In this document: positions 1-5,069 of the stretch, piece after piece
How positions within the stretch are numbered: position 1 is the first letter of the stretch
Layout: every line of letters begins with the position of its first letter
Assembly: GCA_937874755.1 (NCBI GenBank)
Contig: CALNBC010000163.1
Location: forward strand, 1-7,610
DNA from: an uncultured Clostridia bacterium
GTDB lineage: Bacteria > Bacillota > Clostridia > Christensenellales > CALWSW01
DNA length: 7,610 nucleotides
Direction: 5' to 3'
Program-made: the position numbers and the translations under genes
The notes under the pieces: model-generated
The model's database searches: none
Told to the model about the DNA's origin: nothing
The model's input: only the letters and a program-made list of their open reading frames with translations

Positions 1-681
1 AACCCGCACTTTTCGATGAGGTGGCGTTGCAGCTTACAACGGCCGGTAGCCAGCAATATCGACACGTCGCTCTCCTTCGAGCAGATTTGCTCTCTGGCGC
101 TTTTTGCCACCCGCATAGACACCGCCGATATCGTCAGGCACACCCTCTCAGGTAAGGGGCTTTATTTTGACCACAGCAGCTTCTGGGTGCTGAACATGGG
201 CAATGTCAAGAGCCTGGTGAAGGATGTATTTGGCATCAATCCAAATATTGACTGGGATATTGACATTTCTGCAGTCACAAAGCGCATAGAAGAAGAACAG
301 GAGCAGTTGGGAGCCCTCGTAAGCCAAGCTCAGGAGCTGATAGTCAGGGCAAAGGCGCTTGCGAGCGCTCACCCCGAGATTGCATTGGCGTTCGACGCGG
401 GCATAAGAGAGCTCGAAGGGCTTTTTGACGGCGGAAGCGCCGAGGAGCTTTCCGAGGCTATTGCAGAGTTTGACGCGCTTCTGGCTGAAAAAGAGCAGGC
501 ACTCGCCGAGGAAGAAACCCCTGCGCCTACAGAAACGAGCGTACCCGATGCGACCCTAACGCCCGCCGCCTCAGATACGCCTTTGCCCGATGTCGAAGAA
601 ACCCCTCCGCCCGACGAGACGGACGATACTTTTGGTGGCGTAGCAACGCAAACGCCCATCCCCACAGGCGTCGCCCCATAG
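1..681 (+). CDS. C-terminal part of a probable LytR-CpsA-Psr (LCP) family protein, 5' truncated, probable frameshift
   Basis: LCP proteins are membrane-anchored enzymes that attach anionic glycopolymers to peptidoglycan outside the cell. Only the 3' end is in the window: the frame is open from base 1 and ends in TAG at 679-681, followed at once by TAA. The stretch reading SNIDTSLSFEQICSLALFAT, then a TLSGKG segment and a Phe-Gly-Ile segment, resembles the end of the LCP domain. After it come a long Glu/Ala-rich helical, coiled-coil-like region (about bases 270-510) and a Pro/Thr/Asp-rich tail, a common low-complexity wall or spacer segment. Bases 1-45 make better protein in frame 3 (reading PALFDEVALQLTTA) than in frame 1, which gives a Cys/Arg/Trp-rich stretch. 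A one-base shift near base 45, real or a sequencing error, is therefore likely. The catalytic core lies outside the window, so the family call rests on pattern recognition of the C-terminus only. Confidence 0.6.
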   Translation, partial: NPHFSMRWRCSLQRPVASNIDTSLSFEQICSLALFATRIDTADIVRHTLSGKGLYFDHSSFWVLNMGNVKSLVKDVFGINPNIDWDIDISAVTKRIEEEQEQLGALVSQAQELIVRAKALASAHPEIALAFDAGIRELEGLFDGGSAEELSEAIAEFDALLAEKEQALAEEETPAPTETSVPDATLTPAASDTPLPDVEETPPPDETDDTFGGVATQTPIPTGVAP

Positions 682-720
682 TAAAGCATTATTATATTCA
701 TTATTCTACATACTAATTAC

Positions 721-727
721 CGAGGTG
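721..727 (+). promoter_or_regulatory. ribosome binding site of the GNAT-like gene
   Basis: CGAGGTGG lies six bases before the ATG at 733 and supports that start. The gap from the LCP stop is only about 50 AT-rich bases, and I see no convincing -35/-10 pair in it, so the gene may be read through from upstream. Confidence 0.6.
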
Positions 728-732
728 GAAGC

Positions 733-1851
733 ATGGTAACGATTAAGGAAATGACGAACAATAGGGAGCTTAAGGAATTCATCAAATACCCGATGGAGCT
801 TTTTAAGGACAATGAGTATTTTACTCCCGACCTTATAGCCGACGAGATGTCAAATCTTCGGAAAGATAAGAACCCCGCCTTCGAGTATTGCGAAGCCAAG
901 TACTTCATGGCATACAGGGATGGCAAAGCGGCGGGGAGGATAGCCGCGATACTCAGCCATAAGGCAAACGAGAAATGGAACCAAAAGCGGATGCGCTTTT
1001 CCAGAATTGACTTTACCGACGACGACGAAGTGGTAGACGCGCTGATAAATGCGGTCGTGGGGTGGGCAAAAGAACAGGGTTGCGACGAGCTGCATGGGCC
1101 CATCGGCTTTAGCGACCTCGACAAAGAGGGTATGTTAATTGAGGGCTTCGACGAGCCCAATATGTTCATAACCTGGCACGCATTCCCGTATTACAAAACC
1201 CAGATGGAGCGCAGCGGCTTTGAAAAATCCGTCGACTGGATAGAATACCGCGTGTTCGTGCCGGACAAAGTTCCCGAAAAACTAGAAAGACTGGCGGATG
1301 TCATCAAGCGCCGCAACAAGCTGACGATTTACCAAGTCACGTCCAGAAGGGAACTCAAGCCGTACATAGAAGCGGTTTTTCACTTAATAAACGAAGCATA
1401 CGAAAACCTATACGGTGTGGTGGAGCTGACCCAAAAGCAGATAGACCTGTACGTTTCGCAGTATCTGCCGTTATTAGATCTCGACTTTATCAAGCTGGTG
1501 CTGGACAAGGACGGAAAGCTGTGCGCTTTCGGATTCCTGCTGCCCGAACTGGGACCGGCAATCAAAAAGGCTAAGGGTGCACTCTTCCCAACGGGATGGT
1601 TCCACTTGCTTCGCGGTCTTAAAACCTATGACGTTATGGATATGGGTCTTATAGCGGTGCGTCCCGAAATGCAGAACCTTGGAATCAACGCACTAATCAT
1701 GGTAGACATGATAAAATCCGCCATTGACCGCGGCGTCAAGTACGCCGAGACGGGCCCCGAGCTCGAATCCAACGAAAAAGTACAGGCGCTGTGGAAACAC
1801 TTTGACGCCGTGCAGCACAAACGCCGCCGCTGCTGGATCAAGAAGATATGA
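733..1851 (+). CDS. GNAT-like acetyltransferase-fold protein, about 370-residue two-domain type, substrate unknown
   Basis: This complete 372-residue cytoplasmic protein has no signal peptide or membrane segment. It matches a widespread conserved family often annotated as hypothetical or N-acetyltransferase. The N-terminal half carries a typical block with NPAFEYCEAKYFMAYRDG (residues 47-64), a Gly-Arg-Ile strand (68-70) and HGPIGFSDLDKEGMLIEGFD (121-140). The C-terminal half has a GNAT motif-A-like segment, GLIAVRPEMQNLGINALIM (305-323), which would form the acetyl-CoA pyrophosphate loop, although the usual Gln/Arg-x-x-Gly-x-Gly/Ala is only loosely kept. The last residues are strongly basic (HKRRRCWIKKI). 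The fold call is family knowledge; the acyl acceptor cannot be read from the sequence. It sits about 50 bases after the LCP gene and 68 bases before the protease gene on the same strand, so it may share a transcript with them. The ATG at 733 is chosen for its ribosome binding site. Confidence 0.75.
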   Translation: MVTIKEMTNNRELKEFIKYPMELFKDNEYFTPDLIADEMSNLRKDKNPAFEYCEAKYFMAYRDGKAAGRIAAILSHKANEKWNQKRMRFSRIDFTDDDEVVDALINAVVGWAKEQGCDELHGPIGFSDLDKEGMLIEGFDEPNMFITWHAFPYYKTQMERSGFEKSVDWIEYRVFVPDKVPEKLERLADVIKRRNKLTIYQVTSRRELKPYIEAVFHLINEAYENLYGVVELTQKQIDLYVSQYLPLLDLDFIKLVLDKDGKLCAFGFLLPELGPAIKKAKGALFPTGWFHLLRGLKTYDVMDMGLIAVRPEMQNLGINALIMVDMIKSAIDRGVKYAETGPELESNEKVQALWKHFDAVQHKRRRCWIKKI

Positions 1852-1900
1852 ATTACAAATAACCGCGCAGTCCGCGAATACAATATAAAGACACAATCCC

Positions 1901-1907
1901 GAGGAGG
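1901..1907 (+). promoter_or_regulatory. strong ribosome binding site of the S41 protease gene
   Basis: GAGGAGG ends 12 bases before the ATG at 1920, a slightly long spacing. The following AAAAGGAA, nearer the ATG, may also contribute. It supports the start that gives the protein a clean lipoprotein signal peptide. Confidence 0.65.
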
Positions 1908-1919
1908 AAAAGGAATCGA

Positions 1920-3083
1920 ATGAAACATAGTTTAAGGCGGTTCGCGCTTTGCGGACTGACGGCGGTAGTATTCGCATTTGCGCTTTATGGCTGTTCACCT
2001 GCAAGGACGGGCGATTTTTCAGGCAAGGCATTATCACAGCTTCAGTCATTTATAAATCAATATTATTATGAGGACATACCAAACGATGAGCTCTATATCG
2101 GCGCGGCGCGAGGCATGGTCGAAGCCCTTGGCGACGATTACGCTCAGTATTTCACCGCCGAGGAATATGCCGCCAGCCAGCAGGTAAAAAGCGGAAAGTA
2201 CAAAGGTATAGGCGTCACCTTTGCTCTGGAGGAAGAGAATTACGTCGTCCTCAAGGTCACCGAGGGAGGTCCGGCATACAGGGCGGGCATCAAGGTGGGC
2301 GATTTCATTATTTCCGTTAACGGCGAGCCCGTTTCGGGCAAATCGTTGACGGATATTTCAGACATAATTAAAAACATGGGCGATGTCGAGTTTACCATGG
2401 GGCTGGAAAGGGACGGAGCGGAATACGAGGTTACAATGGTGACCGAAGAGGTAAAGACCCAGCGTGTGCGCTATGAGATGCTGGATAATAACATAGCTTA
2501 CATTCAACTGACTGCATTTTACAGCGACTGTTCAACCGCTTTCCCCATGGCGATAGACCAGGCTAAAAAGGACGGTGTAGTCGCCCTTGTGCTCGACTTG
2601 CGCGGCAACCTCGGAGGTGACCTAAACGAGATGATGGCGGTAGCCGACGAGTTGCTCGAGTCCAAGCTCGTGCTGACCATCAAGAACGGTGACGGAACCG
2701 AGGACACCCACACGACGGGTTCAGGCGCAGTCGATTGGCCTATGGCGGTGCTGGTCAACGGCAATTCCGCATCCGCCAGTGAAGCGCTTACGGGGGCGCT
2801 GCAGGACTACGGCAGGGCGACTGTAATCGGCGAAAAGACCTTCGGCAAGGGAATTGTGCAGACGACCTATCACCTTTCGGAAAGCGATGGCTGGATTAAG
2901 ATGACGACAGGCGCGTACTTCACCCCCAACGGCCGCAGCATCCACGGAGTAGGGCTAGAGCCGGATATAAACGTGTCCCTGCCCGAAGGAGTGGACGGTT
3001 CCGCTCCTGAATACATCGAGTATTCGCAAGATACCCAACTTCAAAAGGCAGTCGAAGTGCTTACGGGAGGAGGAAAAGACTGA
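1920..3083 (+). CDS. S41 family carboxy-terminal processing protease, lipoprotein
   Basis: This is a complete 387-residue secreted serine protease of the CtpA/Prc type, which trims or degrades extracytoplasmic proteins from their C-terminus. A lipoprotein signal is seen: Lys/Arg at residues 2-7, a hydrophobic core, and the lipobox ALYGC with lipidated Cys25, so the enzyme should be anchored on the outer face of the membrane. A short helical region follows (about 35-90), then a PDZ domain (about 93-175, with GGPAYRAGIKVGDFIISVNG at 116-135) and the S41 catalytic domain (about 180-350). By alignment with E. coli Prc (Ser430, Asp441, Lys455), the catalytic residues are Ser285 within SASASE, Asp296 in LQDYGRA and Lys310 in TFGKG, with the same spacing. 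The length is typical of Gram-positive CtpA, but the peptidoglycan-binding tail of some homologues is absent. The gene overlaps the next one by one base. Confidence 0.93.
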   Translation: MKHSLRRFALCGLTAVVFAFALYGCSPARTGDFSGKALSQLQSFINQYYYEDIPNDELYIGAARGMVEALGDDYAQYFTAEEYAASQQVKSGKYKGIGVTFALEEENYVVLKVTEGGPAYRAGIKVGDFIISVNGEPVSGKSLTDISDIIKNMGDVEFTMGLERDGAEYEVTMVTEEVKTQRVRYEMLDNNIAYIQLTAFYSDCSTAFPMAIDQAKKDGVVALVLDLRGNLGGDLNEMMAVADELLESKLVLTIKNGDGTEDTHTTGSGAVDWPMAVLVNGNSASASEALTGALQDYGRATVIGEKTFGKGIVQTTYHLSESDGWIKMTTGAYFTPNGRSIHGVGLEPDINVSLPEGVDGSAPEYIEYSQDTQLQKAVEVLTGGGKD

Positions 3084-3388
3084 TGAAGCTTTGGGGCACA
3101 CTTAGAAAAAAGCATAAGCTCATCGCCTCCCAAGTCACCGAAATAGACTCGACTCCCGAAATGGTCGACGAGGACTGGCTGCACGAGGCGATAGGCGACA
3201 TGTGTTCAGAGATGGACATATCGCGACCACTGGTGCTGAAAAAGCACGTCGATGATTTTAACAAATTTCTCCGTGTCGTTTTCAAGAAAGACGATTTTAT
3301 AGAAAACGTCGTCTTTGACCAGTTCGTTTTAGAGCTTATAGACGAAGAAAAAAAGAGCAAACAAACGCAAAACGAGTTTTATGATTAA
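3083..3388 (+). CDS. conserved small protein of unknown function, about 100 residues
   Basis: This 101-residue acidic protein has no signal peptide or membrane segment and is probably cytoplasmic. Its ATG overlaps the TGA of the protease gene (TGATG), and the GGGAGGAGG of the protease 3' end (about 3065-3073) serves as ribosome binding site, so the two are probably translationally coupled. The layout is an N-terminal strand-like part (MKLWGTLRKKHKLI), a central helix around SRPLVLKKHVDDFNKF, and a C-terminal block, KKDDFIENVVFDQFVLELID (residues 68-87). The pattern of Asp-x-Phe-Ile-Glu followed by Phe-Asp and an acidic end resembles small uncharacterised proteins common in Clostridia. I know of no assigned function. 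Coupling to a surface protease does not prove a shared role. Confidence 0.8.
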   Translation: MKLWGTLRKKHKLIASQVTEIDSTPEMVDEDWLHEAIGDMCSEMDISRPLVLKKHVDDFNKFLRVVFKKDDFIENVVFDQFVLELIDEEKKSKQTQNEFYD

Positions 3389-3397
3389 TCTTTGCGC

Positions 3398-3420
3398 GGA
3401 TGGGCACAATAGGCTCATCC
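3398..3420 (+). other. stem-loop between the small conserved gene and the DUF378 gene
   Basis: GGATGGGC (3398-3405) pairs with GCTCATCC (3413-3420) over eight base pairs, one of them G-U, with a seven-base loop. No T-run follows, so it is not a standard terminator. It may affect mRNA stability or processing ahead of the ribosome binding site at 3428. Confidence 0.4.
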
Positions 3421-3427
3421 ATTGCGG

Positions 3428-3433
3428 AAGGAG
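3428..3433 (+). promoter_or_regulatory. ribosome binding site that fixes the DUF378 start at 3441
   Basis: AAGGAG stands seven bases before ATG 3441. An upstream in-frame ATG at 3381 lies inside the previous gene, has no ribosome binding site, and would add 20 residues with no similarity to the family, so 3441 is the better start. Confidence 0.75.
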
Positions 3434-3440
3434 TAATCAA

Positions 3441-3653
3441 ATGGACATTCTCGCATTGATCCTAGTCATCATCGGTGCACTGAACTGGGGCCTTGTTGGG
3501 CTGTTTCAGTTCGACCTGGTGGCAGCAATCTTCGGCGGCAGCGCATCTGTCGTTAGCCGGATTATCTATGTCTTGGTCGCGCTGGCTGGCATTTGGGCGA
3601 TAACCCTGTTTTCAAGGCTCAGGCGCGACGAACATCATCACCGCACAGATTGA
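3441..3653 (+). CDS. DUF378 family small membrane protein (YuzA-like)
   Basis: This 70-residue integral membrane protein has two predicted helices, about residues 3-25 and 38-57. The family signature is clear: GALNWGLVGLFQFDLVAA (12-29) followed by a Gly-rich turn, and a second helix reading IIYVLVALAGIWAI. The C-terminus is basic and His-rich (RRDEHHHRTD). DUF378 proteins are widespread in bacteria and have no known biochemical role. The gene follows the small conserved gene by about 50 bases and is closed off by the terminator at 3682, so it is the last member of the left-hand gene run. Confidence 0.88.
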   Translation: MDILALILVIIGALNWGLVGLFQFDLVAAIFGGSASVVSRIIYVLVALAGIWAITLFSRLRRDEHHHRTD

Positions 3654-3681
3654 TTCCAAAGATCGTGCGGAACATTAAGAA

Positions 3682-3717
3682 GCCCGGCTCTTGTCAACAA
3701 CAAGGCCGGGCACTTTT
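3682..3717 (+). terminator. intrinsic terminator after the DUF378 gene, possibly bidirectional
   Basis: GCCCGGC (3682-3688) pairs with GCCGGGC (3705-3711) and CTTGT (3690-3694) pairs with ACAAG (3700-3704), with a bulged T between the two stem parts and a CAACA loop. TTTT (3714-3717) follows. It lies between convergent genes. On the minus strand the hairpin is followed by TTCTTAAT, so it may also weakly end the transcript of the minus-strand gene. Confidence 0.8.
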
Positions 3718-3742
3718 ATCTGTAATCGGTTTGAGGCACATA

Positions 3743-4549
3743 TTAAAAATAGTCTCTTAGGGTGCGGGCGCATATTAAGGTCGAATCGCTGGCGGGATAA
3801 TAGCGCACGAGGGTTGCCTGGGCGGGCAACTCGGCGCCGTGTACGAGATAAAGCTCCCAGATGTAACTGCGCTTTTGCGTTTCGGAATTTGCGATATAAC
3901 TTCTCAGCTTGAGTACGGCGTGGTCGACGAGTTGGAGTTCTTCAGAATCCGCTGCGTACTTTGCGTAAGCCGTAGCCATAGCGGCAAGGGTATCGTCCTT
4001 GGTCATGGAGTCGTTGGGGTAATGCTCGTCGAGGTCAATGTCGTAATAGTTGTTGTGATACTCGACCTGTAGGGTTACTTCGTCCTTCATTGCGGTATCG
4101 GCAAGCTCCATGTTGGAGAAGGAAAACACTGTTTCGCCGTCGTATTCCATGGTTTCGGACTTGTTGCCAATTTCGATTTTTGCGGAACCGGTTGCCGACG
4201 GCAGGCGGTATTTCCCGTACTGGATGACTCCCTGATCGAGTACGTAGCTGACGTGTTTCTCGTTATTGAGCTCCTAGACGATGTCGACATACCCAATCCA
4301 GTTGCTGCCCGCGGACTTCGCAAGGGAGCGGACGGTTACGTACTTCAGACGGGAATTCACGAATTCGGTGAACAGCGTGGAGCGGATATCTTCGCTATCC
4401 TCTGAAATTATCGAGCGAATGGAACGCTCGGAGCGGGTCATGTTTCTGGTGGGTGGTTCTGATTTAGGTGCAGCTAGTGCAAAGACAGGGGTGACCACGG
4501 TAAGTGCCGCCAGAAGCAAAACCAAAATTCGTGTCAAATAATAGCGCAT
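3743..4549 (-). pseudogene. secreted protein of unknown family, interrupted by one in-frame TAG codon
   Basis: Read on the minus strand from ATG 4549, the frame runs to TAA at 3743-3745. It gives 268 codons that are all sense except codon 92, a TAG (complement of 4274-4276). The first 91 residues start with a clear Sec signal peptide, MRYYLTRILVLLLAALTVV followed by TPVFALA, so the product is exported. An Arg/Ser/Glu-rich segment follows. After the TAG the same frame continues without any shift for 41 residues (through ELNNEKHVSY and VLDQGVIQYGKYRLP) and then a further 135 with plausible composition: a Tyr/Asp-rich part near HNNYYDIDLDEHYP, helices around AAMATAYAKYAADSEELQ, and an ending in ICARTLRDYF. 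I do not recognise the family. The gene has a good promoter and ribosome binding site. Most likely it is a recent nonsense mutation (for example CAG to TAG) or a sequencing error; readthrough or suppression of amber is a less likely alternative. Confidence 0.7.
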
Positions 4550-4553
4550 GATA

Positions 4554-4558
4554 CCTCC
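4554..4558 (-). promoter_or_regulatory. ribosome binding site of the minus-strand secreted-protein gene
   Basis: On the minus strand GGAGG precedes the ATG at 4549 by four bases (TTGGAGGTATC-ATG); counting the flanking TT the anti-Shine-Dalgarno match is strong but close. It supports the start and shows that the gene was built for efficient translation. Confidence 0.65.
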
Positions 4559-4573
4559 AACCTTTCTATGGAT

Positions 4574-4601
4574 ATTATATTTGCTTTTGGCAAAAAGACA
4601 A
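4574..4601 (-). promoter_or_regulatory. candidate sigma-A promoter of the minus-strand gene
   Basis: On the minus strand a perfect -10 TATAAT (4574-4579) is preceded by TTGTCT (4596-4601; four of six matches to TTGACA) with a 16-base spacer. Transcription would begin about 17 bases before the start codon, just upstream of the ribosome binding site. Confidence 0.55.
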
Positions 4602-4649
4602 ATATTTGGGTAAAGTGTTGCAATTCTTTTAAAAATTGTTCATATCTAC

Positions 4650-4678
4650 TTGTCAAATAACATCTTGTTCGGTGTAAA
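4650..4678 (+). promoter_or_regulatory. candidate upstream promoter toward the aconitase gene
   Basis: TTGTCA (4650-4655; five of six) and TGTAAA (4673-4678; four of six) are separated by 17 bases. If used, it would give a leader of about 385 bases before acn. It stands in the AT-rich half of the intergenic region. Confidence 0.35.
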
Positions 4679-4703
4679 GCGCCATTTATTTTGGATTTTA
4701 CCA

Positions 4704-4732
4704 TTGCATATCTTTGTTAAAAAGTTTATCAT
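4704..4732 (+). promoter_or_regulatory. candidate promoter toward aconitase, overlapped by a Rex-like site
   Basis: TTGCAT (4704-4709; three of six) and TATCAT (4727-4732; five of six) are separated by exactly 17 bases. Transcription would begin near 4739, with a leader of about 330 bases. The sequence at 4714-4731 inside it resembles a Rex operator and would block RNA polymerase if occupied. Confidence 0.35.
4714..4731 (+). promoter_or_regulatory. weak candidate Rex operator
   Basis: TTGTTAAAAAGTTTATCA compares with the clostridial Rex consensus TTGTTAA-N4-TTAACAA. The left half matches seven of seven, the right half four of seven, and the spacing is correct. It overlaps the spacer and -10 of a candidate promoter for the acn-rex genes. 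The right half is poor, so this is suggestive only. Confidence 0.25.
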
Positions 4733-5056
4733 GAAATTGCGGAATTAGTAGGTCACCTGTTCAAATCGGAACTCGTGGGCACCTGTATGACAGGCATTTA
4801 TTGAGCCACACAATGTCCACAAAGTTGCCATAATTATCGCCGGATTTTGTACGCTAACGCCTATGACGTCTTATGGCACTCCTCGGGCGCAAGCTATCAA
4901 AGCGCCTCTGCGTCGGCTGGCAATTCACGTTGCAGGCAGCTTAACGATGGGGCTATTGCAAAATAGCCGGCCTCTCGTTTTTATATCAGCAAGCATAATG
5001 TGAAAATGCCGCATGACCATTAACCGCAAACAGTCCTACTGTTATTAATTTTGACC
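4733..5056 (+). other. long leader or spacer before aconitase with several hairpins; no convincing gene
   Basis: No gene is supported in this stretch. It changes from AT-rich before about 4745 to GC-richer at 4850-4975. Inverted repeats seen are CCTGT-ATG-ACAGG (4782-4794); GGCGC (4886-4890) with GCGCC (4902-4906); GCTG-GCAA (4916-4923) with TTGC (4930-4933) and CAGC (4937-4940), with AGG bulged between the two right arms; and the terminator-like hairpin at 4951. CACCTGT occurs twice (4754-4760 and 4780-4786). A 46-codon open frame (4863-5003) has no ribosome binding site and is probably not translated. It could be a cis-regulatory leader, a small RNA or a decayed repeat. No named riboswitch or T-box signature was recognised. 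Confidence 0.4.
4949..4982 (+). terminator. terminator-like hairpin upstream of aconitase (possible attenuator)
   Basis: GGCTATT (4951-4957) and AATAGCC (4962-4968) form a perfect seven-pair stem closed by a GCAA tetraloop. It may be extended by GG (4949-4950) pairing with CC (4971-4972) around a bulge. TTTTT follows at 4978-4982. The gap of five to nine bases between stem and T-run is longer than ideal. If it works, it would stop transcripts begun at the candidate promoters before they reach acn. Confidence 0.4.
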
Positions 5057-5059
5057 TTT

Positions 5060-5064
5060 GGAGG
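5060..5064 (+). promoter_or_regulatory. ribosome binding site that fixes the aconitase start at 5070
   Basis: GGAGG lies five bases before ATG 5070. An in-frame TTG at 5058 overlaps this site and would add only four residues, so ATG 5070 (protein MAQTLTKKL...) is the start. Confidence 0.85.
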
Positions 5065-5069
5065 ATTAT

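Noticed and set aside
682..732. Promoter in the AT-rich gap before the GNAT-like gene
   Set aside because: TATATT- and TACTAA-like words are present but none has a credible -35 at proper spacing.
3381..3440. Upstream ATG 3381 as start of the DUF378 gene
   Set aside because: It overlaps the previous gene, has no ribosome binding site, and adds residues foreign to the family; ATG 3441 has AAGGAG.
4274..4276. Selenocysteine as explanation for the in-frame stop
   Set aside because: Selenocysteine uses UGA, and this codon is UAG.
3839..4541. Plus-strand open frames opposite the secreted-protein gene (3839-4072 and 4281-4541)
   Set aside because: They lack ribosome binding sites and are antisense to a frame with a signal peptide, promoter and ribosome binding site.
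4742..4784. tRNA-like 3' half: a GTTCAAATC T-loop sequence followed by CTCGTGGGCACC
   Set aside because: The T-stem pairs poorly, no matching 5' acceptor strand or anticodon arm is found upstream, and the end is CACCTG rather than CCA.
4863..5003. 46-codon open frame starting ATGACGTCTTATGGC
   Set aside because: There is no ribosome binding site, it overlaps hairpins and the terminator-like structure, and I recognise no protein family in it.
4733..5056. T-box, c-di-GMP, cobalamin riboswitch, tmRNA, 6S or RNase P RNA
   Set aside because: The characteristic conserved sequences of these RNAs were looked for by eye on both strands and not found.
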